48,436 nucleotides of DNA from Streptomyces sp. MnatMP-M17 (GTDB taxonomy: Bacteria; Actinomycetota; Actinomycetes; Streptomycetales; Streptomycetaceae), in assembly GCF_900091995.1 (NCBI RefSeq), contig NZ_FMDK01000088.1, positions 1 through 48,436 of the forward strand, given 5' to 3'. Below, in pieces: positions 41,829-48,436 of this stretch (positions are counted from its first letter, which is position 1; every line of letters begins with the position of its first letter). A program made the position numbers and the translations under genes. The notes under the pieces are model-generated. The model saw nothing but the letters and a program-made list of their open reading frames with translations, made no database searches and was not told the origin of the DNA.

Positions 41829-42344
41829 ATGACCGAGGACGAGTTCGACGCCTTCTACGCGTCCGCGTTCCCTCGGCTGACCGGCCAGTTGTACGCCCTG
41901 ACCGGGGATCACGGCGAGGCGCAGGACGTGGTCCAGGAGGCGTTCGTACGGGCCTGGGACCGGCGGCAGAGCTTCCTCGCAGACGAGGCGCCCGAGGCGT
42001 GGATCCGTACGGTGGCCATGCGGCTCGCGGTGAGCCGCTGGCGCCGGGCGCGCCGCTGGCTGGAGCTGGTACGGCGTGATCCCGCGCCTGAACACACACC
42101 GGGCCCGGATCCCGAGCGCACCGCACTGGTCGCGGCGCTGCGGCAGTTGCCGGAGGCCCAGTGCACGGCGGTCGTACTGCACCATCTGTGCGACCTGAGC
42201 GTGGAGCGGGTAGCCTCCGAAACCGGCGCTCCGGTCGGAACCGTCAAGGCCCGTCTGGCGCGCGGCCGGGCAGCGCTCGCCCGGCATCTGTCCGTGGGCG
42301 ACGCCGATGAGCAGGGTGAGAAGGAGGACGGCCGTGTCCGATGA
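41829..42344 (+). CDS. ECF sigma factor (SigE-like)
   Basis: The compact 171-residue sigma factor has region 2 (FDAFYASAFPRLTGQLYALTGDHGEAQDVVQEAFVRAWDRR, WIRTVAMRLAVSRWRR) and region 4 (LRQLPEAQCTAVVLHHLCDLSVERVASETGAPVGTVKARLARGRAAL). ATG 41829 is the first start that gives the canonical N-terminus; purine-rich GGGGAG and GGGGCGGGGG stretches lie upstream. It overlaps the downstream membrane protein by 11 bases, a coupling typical of sigma/anti-sigma pairs, and is divergent from an L,D-transpeptidase that is a natural target. Confidence 0.92.
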   Translation: MTEDEFDAFYASAFPRLTGQLYALTGDHGEAQDVVQEAFVRAWDRRQSFLADEAPEAWIRTVAMRLAVSRWRRARRWLELVRRDPAPEHTPGPDPERTALVAALRQLPEAQCTAVVLHHLCDLSVERVASETGAPVGTVKARLARGRAALARHLSVGDADEQGEKEDGRVR

Positions 42345-42999
42345 ACTCACCACTACGCTGCGGGAATTGGCCCAGGAACACGAGACACCTCCGTCGATCC
42401 CGGGTTCGGAGATCCGGCGCCGTGCCATACGCCGCCGTGCGCGCCGCCGAGGAGCGGTGCTGGCGGGTGGCGCCGCCGCGGCGGTCGGAGTTCTCGTCTT
42501 CGCCCTGACCGCCGACGTCGGTGGCCAAACCACCCAGGAGCGTGCCATCCCGGCGGATACGGCGTCCTCGGCGGGCACGGCCTCGCCGGCACCCCCGGTG
42601 GGCACGGCCGATCTCGCGCGTCGGCTGCTGACCGTTGCCGACCGTGAGCTGCCCATTTCCTCGGGCACGGCCGAAGGACTCACGCCTCAGGGCCGGATGA
42701 CCGTCGTCGCCAAGTACCGCACCAAGCGGATGCCCGCCGACGGCATGGGCACCGGCAAGGACATGGGTGGCGAGTACGAGGTCACGCTCCCGTGGGTCAT
42801 CGAGCTGCGCGCGCCGGACAACCGCACGAACTACGTCGTCGCCATGACGTACAACGAGAGCGCACCCGGCCGCGTCGACGCCACCCACGGCTGGATCGGC
42901 CTGCGCTCCGTCGACGCCGAGTGGCTCTACGAACAGGTCCGACCGGGCGAGGTTCTCGCTGTAGAAGGCACTGCCACTCCAACGGAAAGCTCTTCATGA
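42334..42999 (+). CDS. Membrane protein with a cysteine-less YkuD-like domain, probable anti-sigma factor
   Basis: The 221-residue protein has a 40-residue basic cytoplasmic segment (VSDELTTTLRELAQEHETPP, then RRRAIRRRARRRG), one membrane helix (41-60), a linker, and an extracytoplasmic domain from about residue 115. That domain reads LTPQGRMTVVAKYRTKRM, YEVTLPWVIEL and VDATHGWIGLRSVDAEWLY, closely following the L,D-transpeptidase pattern TPxGxFTVxxK and SHGCIxLxxxDAxWLY. The catalytic Cys is Trp187, and the HSAPW histidine is gone. It should be inactive but may bind peptidoglycan stems. No zinc anti-sigma motif. GTG 42334 has AAGGAGG 6 bases upstream. Confidence 0.85.
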   Translation: MSDELTTTLRELAQEHETPPSIPGSEIRRRAIRRRARRRGAVLAGGAAAAVGVLVFALTADVGGQTTQERAIPADTASSAGTASPAPPVGTADLARRLLTVADRELPISSGTAEGLTPQGRMTVVAKYRTKRMPADGMGTGKDMGGEYEVTLPWVIELRAPDNRTNYVVAMTYNESAPGRVDATHGWIGLRSVDAEWLYEQVRPGEVLAVEGTATPTESSS

Positions 43000-43565
43000 C
43001 TGAGCAGCGCGATCCGCGCGATCCGCACGATCCGCGCGGGAAACCGTTTCTCTATGTCGTGGTCTGCGCGGCGGGCATCGCGGGCGATGTCACCACGCTG
43101 ATCGCCGCGGCGCAGGAGCGGCAGTGGGACGTGGGAGTGATCGCCACTCCGCGAGCGCTGGCCTTCATCGACGCCGAGGCGATCACCGCGCGGACGGGCT
43201 ATCCGATCCGTTCCGCCTGGCGCGGCCCCGGAGACCCGCGTCCACTGCCGCCTCCGGATGCGATAGCGGTGGCGCCGGCCACGTTCAACACGATCAACAA
43301 GTGGGCGGCGGGTATCTCCGACACGCTGGCCGTGGGCATCTTGTGCGAGGCGTACGGTCTGGGCGTCCCCACTGCCGTACTCCCGTATCTGAACGCGGCC
43401 CAGGCCGCCCATCCCGCGTACCGGCAGAGTCTCGACCGGCTGCGCGAGATGGACGTCCTGATCGGAACGCACACGCCTCACCAGCCCGACTCGGCCGCGG
43501 CCGGGGCCCACTTCGACTGGGAGGAAGCCCTGAATCTGCTCGCTCCGAAGCTGGACGATCGCTGA
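42996..43565 (+). CDS. Flavoprotein (PPC-decarboxylase-like fold)
   Basis: The 189-residue protein has the homo-oligomeric flavin-containing Cys decarboxylase (HFCD) fold: LYVVVCAAGIAGDVTTLIAAAQERQWDVGVIATP, then DAIAVAPATFNTINKWAAGISDTLAVGILCEAYGLGVPTAVLPYLNAAQAAHPAYRQSL. The APATFNTINKWAAGI stretch matches the flavin-binding PASANT-type motif. The reaction is not known; coenzyme A synthesis is unlikely because CoaB is missing. A 9-base repeat at 43010-43036 encodes DPRDPHDPR. ATG 42996 overlaps the previous stop by ATGA, so it belongs to the sigma-factor operon. Confidence 0.85.
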   Translation: MTEQRDPRDPHDPRGKPFLYVVVCAAGIAGDVTTLIAAAQERQWDVGVIATPRALAFIDAEAITARTGYPIRSAWRGPGDPRPLPPPDAIAVAPATFNTINKWAAGISDTLAVGILCEAYGLGVPTAVLPYLNAAQAAHPAYRQSLDRLREMDVLIGTHTPHQPDSAAAGAHFDWEEALNLLAPKLDDR

Positions 43566-43587
43566 CGAATCGCCGATGAATCGCTGA

Positions 43588-43607
43588 CGCCCGCTCCTCA
43601 GCGGGCG
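43588..43607 (+). terminator. Hairpin terminator of the sigma / YkuD-like / flavoprotein operon
   Basis: Perfect 8-base arms CGCCCGCT (43588-43595) and AGCGGGCG (43600-43607) with a CCTC loop, 22 bases after the flavoprotein stop. Confidence 0.75.
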
Positions 43608-43617
43608 CGATCGATCG

Positions 43618-43671
43618 GACCTGGGCCAGGCCGCCGTCGACGAAGAGTTCGGCGGTCGTTGCGGGGTGGCT
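43618..43671 (-). pseudogene. C-terminal remnant of a short-chain dehydrogenase/reductase
   Basis: The minus strand reads SHPATTAELFVDGGLAQV. ELFVDGG-x-AQ is the characteristic C-terminal end of classical SDR enzymes. The rest of the gene is absent and the sequence upstream of the fragment (above 43675) is non-coding. It marks a former gene convergent with the flavoprotein. Confidence 0.5.
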
Positions 43672-43742
43672 GGAAATGCTTCGCGACCATGCGTTCCGGA
43701 AGAACGTGCAGGGTTGTTGACGGTCACTGTCAGTCGCAGCGG

Positions 43743-43771
43743 TTGCCGTGCTTTGCTGCTGTACTTATAGT
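43743..43771 (+). promoter_or_regulatory. Strong consensus-like promoter
   Basis: TTGCCG (43743-43748), exactly 17 bases, then TATAGT (43766-43771): the best -35/-10 match noticed in the window. Transcription would start near 43778 and run toward the terminal operon. Confidence 0.65.
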
Positions 43772-44151
43772 TCCGTGTCCGCCGATGGTGGGGCTTACCC
43801 GCAAAGGCTGACGGACCGTCGTCAGACAGTGTCAGACGGGAGCGCGAGAGCGTCTTCGCGCCATCGGTTCTTCTTGCGCGGTGCCCTTGCGTGCTCTGTT
43901 GCCCTTTCTTGTCTCTGTGTTGCCCGCCTTTGTGCCGCCAGGGCTTGGGTGTGTCATACACGAATCCAGGCCCGGCGGGAGTCTGCTCGAATTCTCAGCT
44001 TTCCCGGTAGGTCCTGCGGCAGCACCTTGACCACCGCACCCGCCGGGAATTTTTTGGGACCTGCGGACTCCCGCCCTGGCCCTGGACTTTCGCCTCGCCG
44101 GTCATCGCCAGAGCCACCACCACAATGCGATCGATCGCGGGAGCACGGAAC
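43772..44151 (+). other. Long leader region before the terminal operon
   Basis: This 380-base stretch between the promoter and the first operon gene is T-rich in part (43868-43935). It holds no convincing gene. Frames noted: GTG 43881-44030 (49 residues, hydrophobic start VPLRALLPFLVSVLPAFVPP, no Shine-Dalgarno); a frame from GTG 43775 to 44161 with atypical codon use; and a 36-residue minus-strand frame beginning MTGEAKVQGQGG near 44104. A TTTTTT run is at 44050-44055. Confidence 0.45.
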
Positions 44152-45291
44152 ATGGGTGTGAGCGATCGAATGGACGACCACTCGTTCGGGCGCCGGAACG
44201 GGCCCGACCCGCACCGTGAGGGATCTGTGATGAGAGACTTTGCCGGGGCCAAGTGGGGCTATGTGACACGCAGAATCCACGACCGGGACGCGACCGTACC
44301 CGGTGGGTCGGTTCGCGAACCGCAGCTCGGGGATCTCGTGGTTGCCACCGTGGTCCACCTGGGCGAGCTCGACCATCTGGAGGATGTCCACGGTCGGCGC
44401 GTCCGTCTCTACTCGGGCGACATTGTCGTGGGTGCGTACGGCAACCGGTATGCCACGGACTTCTACGAGGGTTACCTGCCGACCGGGCCCCACGTTCATC
44501 TGCTGACGGCGGGCGGCCTTGTGGGAACGGTCGCCTCGGCGCATACGCGACGGCTCCCACCGACCGAGTTGAAGGTGATCGGCACGCTGAACGACCGGTC
44601 CGGGATGCCACTGTCGCTGGATCACTACGCGCGGACGCCGTCGCCGCACACGGCGCCCGAGTGGGGCACTCTGGTCGTGCTCGGCTCGTCGATGAACGCG
44701 GGCAAGACCACGACGGCGTCGGCCATGGTGTCCGGCTGGACGCGAGCCGGACTGGCTGCCGGTGCGGGCAAGGTCACCGGTTCCGGCAGCGGCAAGGACC
44801 GCTGGATGTACATCGACGCGGGCGCCAGCACTGTAGCCGAATTCCTCGACTTCGGCATGTCATCCACGTTCGGCTATCCGGTCGAGCGGCTGCGGACCAC
44901 GATGATCGCCATCCGCGATGCCCTGGTCGACGACGGTGCGGACGCAGTCGTCCTGGAGATAGCCGACGGGCTGCTGCAGTCCGAGACACGGGCGCTTGCC
45001 GAGTGCCTGCCCGGATTCGCCCACGGTGTCGTACTGGCGGCGGCCAACGCGCTGGACGCGGTGGCCGGGGTGACGATCCTCCAGGGACTGGGGGTCCCGG
45101 TCCGTATGGTGAGTGGCCTGGTCACCGCCAGCCCCCTTGCCTCCCAGGAAGCACACGCGGCCACGGGACTGCCGGTCCTGTCCCCGCCACAGCTGGCAAA
45201 CGGCGCGGCCGTGGACCTCCTGGTGCGTGCGCCGGCCCGGCAGACCGCCGCCACGACGGGACCCTTCGCCGACGCTGCTGCCTGGGGCTGA
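44152..45291 (+). CDS. SIMIBI-type P-loop NTPase of unknown function (DUF1611-like)
   Basis: The 379-residue protein has an N-terminal domain (GDLVVATVVHLGELDHLEDVHGRRVRLYSGDIVVGAYGNRYA) and a C-terminal NTP-binding domain with a deviant Walker A GSSMNAGKTT (178-187), GKVTGSGSGKDRWMYIDAGAST and DALVDDGADAVVLEIADGLLQSET as Walker B. The layout recalls dethiobiotin-synthetase/MobB-type and DUF1611 proteins. No signal peptide. ATG 44152 has GGGAG at 8 bases; ATG 44230 (MRDFAGAKWGYV) has GAGGGA at 6 and is an equally good start. The peptidase gene begins 6 bases after its stop. Its role in this operon is unknown. Confidence 0.75.
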   Translation: MGVSDRMDDHSFGRRNGPDPHREGSVMRDFAGAKWGYVTRRIHDRDATVPGGSVREPQLGDLVVATVVHLGELDHLEDVHGRRVRLYSGDIVVGAYGNRYATDFYEGYLPTGPHVHLLTAGGLVGTVASAHTRRLPPTELKVIGTLNDRSGMPLSLDHYARTPSPHTAPEWGTLVVLGSSMNAGKTTTASAMVSGWTRAGLAAGAGKVTGSGSGKDRWMYIDAGASTVAEFLDFGMSSTFGYPVERLRTTMIAIRDALVDDGADAVVLEIADGLLQSETRALAECLPGFAHGVVLAAANALDAVAGVTILQGLGVPVRMVSGLVTASPLASQEAHAATGLPVLSPPQLANGAAVDLLVRAPARQTAATTGPFADAAAWG

Positions 45292-45297
45292 TGCCCC

Positions 45298-46410
45298 GTG
45301 ATACCGGTGATCGTCTACATACCTGACGGGCGTCCCCGGCCCGGTGAGTTGCACGAAGCCGCCCTGGACGTCCTTGAACTGCGGCCGGCCGAAGTGGTGC
45401 TGCCCGAGGCCACGGTCCGTGACGAGCGCGGCGGGCGGCTGTTCGACGGCTCCACGTTGATGTTCGACCCCGCGGCCGGTGGCGGCCCCCTGGCAGACGC
45501 CGCCGCAGAGCGGCAGGCCCGAGCATTCGGCGTGACCAACGCGGCCTTCCACGTCCAGCGTGCCCTGCGGTTCGCTTCAGCCCTGCTCGGCCACCCTCTC
45601 CCTCATCTGCTGGTCAGAATCGGGATGCACAACCAGCCCCGCCGCTGGCACGGAGGGCATTACCGGCTTCCCAGGGCGTCACTCACGGACGAGCCCGCCG
45701 CTCTCAGCTGTGCGGGTGAGATCCATCTGGGGGGCGGCGCCGGATTCGTCCCGGCACCGGACGGCAGCCGGTATTTCCACGCCCCCGCGCACAACGCCGC
45801 GATCATCTGTCACGAGGTCGGCCATCATCTGTGCCGGCACACCGCGGACTTCCGGCTCAACCGGCTGCGTCCCCCGGCGCAGCAGACCAACTTGAAGGTC
45901 GCCCTGGACGAGGGCACAGCAGATGTTTTCACGGCCATCCTGCTGGGCACCCCGGACATCTACGGCTGGCACCGCGCGGCCATCGCCGAGTGGGACCAGC
46001 GGCGCCGCAAACTTCAGCCCCGGTGGACAATGGCGCACTTCTTGGGCGGGCGGGACCAGGACCCGCACGCCGACGGCACCGTGTGGGCATCGGCATGCTG
46101 GTCCGCTCGTGAGCGGGTCATCGATACGGGTGCCGACGCGGCGCGCTTCGATGCGGCGCTGCTGCGCGGCATGGAGTCGGCCGATGCCGGTGCCCATGCC
46201 GCTCAGCTGACCAAGGACGCCTTGACCAAGGACGCCTTGAACGAGCGCCGCCAGTTCTCCCGGCTGCTGTCCGCGATCACGCGTGCCGACCCAGGACTCG
46301 CGCCGGTGGTGCTGACCGCCATGGCCGAGCACGGCATACGCCCAGGCGCGAGCAACACAGCCCTCAAAGACGCCGCCCGCGCGGACCTGACCGGGGAGGT
46401 GGGCAGATGA
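45298..46410 (+). CDS. Gluzincin-like zinc metallopeptidase without signal peptide
   Basis: The 370-residue protein carries CHEVGHHLCRHT with His172, Glu173 and His176, and 29 residues after the second His the segment ALDEGTADVFTAILLG. In thermolysin-like gluzincins the third ligand lies in an equivalent NExxxD helix, so Glu205 is the likely ligand. NAAFHVQRALRFASALLG upstream resembles the helix preceding the catalytic domain in M4/M36 peptidases. There is no signal peptide or propeptide, so it acts inside the cell, unlike most of that clan. GTG 45298 is chosen. Its stop overlaps the ABC transporter start (ATGA). The substrate is unknown. Confidence 0.78.
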   Translation: MIPVIVYIPDGRPRPGELHEAALDVLELRPAEVVLPEATVRDERGGRLFDGSTLMFDPAAGGGPLADAAAERQARAFGVTNAAFHVQRALRFASALLGHPLPHLLVRIGMHNQPRRWHGGHYRLPRASLTDEPAALSCAGEIHLGGGAGFVPAPDGSRYFHAPAHNAAIICHEVGHHLCRHTADFRLNRLRPPAQQTNLKVALDEGTADVFTAILLGTPDIYGWHRAAIAEWDQRRRKLQPRWTMAHFLGGRDQDPHADGTVWASACWSARERVIDTGADAARFDAALLRGMESADAGAHAAQLTKDALTKDALNERRQFSRLLSAITRADPGLAPVVLTAMAEHGIRPGASNTALKDAARADLTGEVGR

Positions 46411-48188
46411 GGGCCCGCCAAGACGACGTGGGAATGATGCGACACCTATGGCGATTCCGTTCCTACGGCCGACCGCACCTGGGCACACTCATGCTCGGCG
46501 TGGGACTGCGCATCGGAGAACTGATCGCCGACCTGGCCGCACCCTGGCCGCTGGCGCTGGTCATCGACAACGTACTCAAGGGCCGGACCAGCGGCCCACT
46601 GGTCTGGCTCACGGGCATCGTGGGCGATTCCCCGCTGGCCATGCTCAGCGTGGCCGCCGTCGCACTGCTGCTGATCACTCTCGCCTCGGGGGCCTTCGAC
46701 TACCTCGGTGACCGTGTGATGAACAGCGCCGGAGAGCGCATCACCGCGGAGATCCGTACGGACGTGTTCGCCCATATGCAACGGCTCCCCATGAGCTACC
46801 ACGACAGACAGGCGGCCGGGGAACTGACGAGCCGCGTCGCGATCGACACCAGCCGGATCCAGGACGCTCTGGTCGACCTGTTCTCCACACTTCTGCCCGG
46901 ACTGCTGGCCCTCGCGGGCTACGCCACCGTCATCCTCTCCGTTGACTGGCGCCTGGGGCTGATCGCGATCGGGGGCGCCCCGCTGATACTCTTCACGGCC
47001 GCCCGCTACACCCGGTTGACCCGCCAGACGGAACGGCGGCAGCGCGCCGCCGAAGGACACCTGGCCGCCTTCGTCACCGAATCCCTTCAAGGCATCCGCA
47101 CCATCCACGCCTTCGGCCGCCAGGATCTGCACGACGCGCATTTCGCCGCCGGCAACAGCACCACCCTCGACGCCGGCCTGCGCAGCGTCGAACTGCGGGC
47201 CCGATTCACTCCACTGCTCGAAGCCGCCGCCGCGGTGGCCACCGCGGCACTGCTGTGGGCGGGCGGCCTCGGTGTCGTGAACCACTGGTGGAGCGTCGGT
47301 CTGCTGGTCGTGGTGACCAGCTACCTCAAAGACATGATCAAGCCCATGCGATCGATGTCCCGCCTTTCGATCACCTTCCCCCAGGGCGCGGCCTCCGCGG
47401 AACGCGTCGCCGCCATCCTCGACCAGCCACCGCCGTCCCCGACACCACACCGGCGCCTGCCCGACCGCGCCACCGGCCGAATCGACCTGCGCGACATCAC
47501 CCTCGACTACGGCCGCGGCCCCGTCCTGAACCACTTCGACCTCACCGTCCACCCCGGCGAACACCTCGCGCTGCTCGGACCCAACGGCTCCGGCAAATCC
47601 ACCGTGCTCTCCCTCATCGCCGGGCTCTACCCGCCCACCCGCGGCCACCTGCTCCTCGATGGACTACCGCTCACCGACATCCCCGCCATCTGGCTGCACC
47701 GCCAGATCGCAGTCGTGCTCCAGGACACGTTCCTGTTCTCCGGCACCATCGCCGACAACATCAGCTACGCCCGACCCGACGCCGGCCCGCGCGAGATCGC
47801 CCGGGCGGCAGAGGCAGCCCTGGTCACCGAGTTCACCGAACGCCTGCCCGATGGCCTGGGCACCCGGCTCGCCGACCGAGGCGCCGGACTGTCCGGCGGC
47901 CAGCGCCAGCGCGTCGGCATCGCCCGCGCCCTGCTGGCCGACGCCCCCGTTGTGCTGCTCGACGAACCCACCACGGGACTGGACAACGCCGCCGAAGAAC
48001 TCGTCGTCCGCGCGCTCGGCCGTCTGGTCGAGAGCCGGACAGCGGTCATGACCACCCACCGGCCGGCCCTCACCCGCCTCGCCACCCGCACCATCCATCT
48101 CCACGACGGCGCCCTGCGCATGCGTCACAGTCTGGCCTCGGCATCGGCCCGCCGGGAGGCCGCGCGGGCGCCCCGTCGGACCGCCTGA
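46407..48188 (+). CDS. ABC transporter, fused permease-ATPase half-transporter
   Basis: The 593-residue exporter half has six membrane helices (about residues 20-320) and a C-terminal ATPase: Walker A GPNGSGKST (from residue 391), Q loop VVLQDTFLFSGTIADNI, signature LSGGQRQR (about 495), Walker B VVLLDEPTTGLDN and switch His in MTTHRPAL. This is the type-IV (MsbA/LmrA-like) exporter plan, working as a homodimer. ATG 46407 overlaps the peptidase stop, and GGGAGG lies upstream. No N-terminal C39 peptidase domain, so it is not a bacteriocin-type processing exporter. The cargo may be linked to the two cytosolic neighbours. Confidence 0.92.
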   Translation: MRARQDDVGMMRHLWRFRSYGRPHLGTLMLGVGLRIGELIADLAAPWPLALVIDNVLKGRTSGPLVWLTGIVGDSPLAMLSVAAVALLLITLASGAFDYLGDRVMNSAGERITAEIRTDVFAHMQRLPMSYHDRQAAGELTSRVAIDTSRIQDALVDLFSTLLPGLLALAGYATVILSVDWRLGLIAIGGAPLILFTAARYTRLTRQTERRQRAAEGHLAAFVTESLQGIRTIHAFGRQDLHDAHFAAGNSTTLDAGLRSVELRARFTPLLEAAAAVATAALLWAGGLGVVNHWWSVGLLVVVTSYLKDMIKPMRSMSRLSITFPQGAASAERVAAILDQPPPSPTPHRRLPDRATGRIDLRDITLDYGRGPVLNHFDLTVHPGEHLALLGPNGSGKSTVLSLIAGLYPPTRGHLLLDGLPLTDIPAIWLHRQIAVVLQDTFLFSGTIADNISYARPDAGPREIARAAEAALVTEFTERLPDGLGTRLADRGAGLSGGQRQRVGIARALLADAPVVLLDEPTTGLDNAAEELVVRALGRLVESRTAVMTTHRPALTRLATRTIHLHDGALRMRHSLASASARREAARAPRRTA

Positions 48189-48374
48189 CGGATCCAGTCC
48201 CCGACGCGCTCGGACCTGCCGATCCGTCCAGCAAGACGTACGCACGGGCGCCGTCCGGGAACTCGACACCCAAACAGCCGGTGCTTCTGTGCGGAGTGGT
48301 CCTCCACGGACGACGTCCGGCCCCGCTGTGCGCGGCTGCCCCTCTCTCGCGGCGCGACCGGGACCTCGACCACC

Positions 48375-48436
48375 GGGCTAGGGTCTTTCGTTTGGATCAG
48401 GCTGGGTGAGGGAGCGCCCGCCGCGGGAGCGGCTGA
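48375..48436 (+). repeat. Interspersed repeat, copy 2 (inverted mate at 29901-29962)
   Basis: The sequence begins GGGCTAGGGTCTTTCG and runs off the window edge. It matches the reverse complement of 29901-29962 at 57 of 62 positions. The 186 bases between the ABC transporter and this repeat contain nothing recognised. Confidence 0.75.

Noticed and set aside
43775-44161. 128-residue frame beginning at a GTG next to the predicted -10
   Set aside because: Third codon positions are T-rich and unlike every confirmed gene here; more likely untranslated leader.

Overview
The window is GC-rich actinobacterial chromosome and almost certainly Streptomyces. The evidence is the strong G/C preference at third codon positions, frequent GTG and TTG starts, start codons with no leader placed just after a -10 hexamer, translationally coupled ATGA/GTGA junctions, and gene content such as DUF3151, DUF3152, a tryptophan/kynurenine set, a YbaB-RecR-DUF5063 operon, ask-asd and a proline/glutamine-rich Ser/Thr kinase. 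No rRNA, tRNA, CRISPR array or intact insertion sequence was seen.

Layout. 1-4523: fructose-bisphosphate aldolase, a DHA2-type drug exporter, a DUF3151 protein and a membrane-anchored zincin-like DUF3152 protein. 4701-7893: tryptophan catabolism (tryptophan 2,3-dioxygenase, kynureninase, and an alpha/beta hydrolase that fits the formamidase step). 8057-10786: a NarL-type two-component pair and a Uma2-family protein. 10855-14227: an ABC-2 exporter divergent from its likely MarR/GbsR-type repressor. 14330-18820: a degenerate diacylglycerol-kinase-like protein, purA and a receptor Ser/Thr kinase. 19161-26767: an HD-domain protein, a class III aminotransferase, a GntR regulator with a rare TTA codon coupled to a large glycosyltransferase/membrane fusion, a conserved protein of unknown function and a two-TM SLATT-like protein. 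27129-32547: YbaB, RecR, DUF5063, a membrane protein, aspartokinase and an aspartate-semialdehyde-dehydrogenase-like protein with altered active-site residues. 32938-37945: an ECF sigma factor with a coupled membrane protein, SURF1 and an S9 peptidase. 37991-40626: a remodelled stretch with gene fragments, hemerythrin, a TatA-like protein, ArsR and a small protein. 40694-43565: a lipoprotein L,D-transpeptidase divergent from a second ECF sigma factor, whose coupled membrane protein carries a YkuD-like domain with the catalytic cysteine replaced by tryptophan, then a flavoprotein. 43618-48436: an accessory segment next to a short-chain-dehydrogenase remnant, with a strong promoter, a long leader and a compact operon (SIMIBI-type P-loop protein, cytosolic gluzincin-like peptidase, ABC exporter).

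The two most interesting systems are the sigma / pseudo-L,D-transpeptidase / L,D-transpeptidase locus (40694-42999), which looks like a peptidoglycan-sensing circuit, and the terminal three-gene operon (43743-48188), which matches no pathway I recognise. The window also holds many short tandem repeats, both between genes and in coding tails, and one 62-bp repeat present in inverted orientation at 29901-29962 and 48375-48436.
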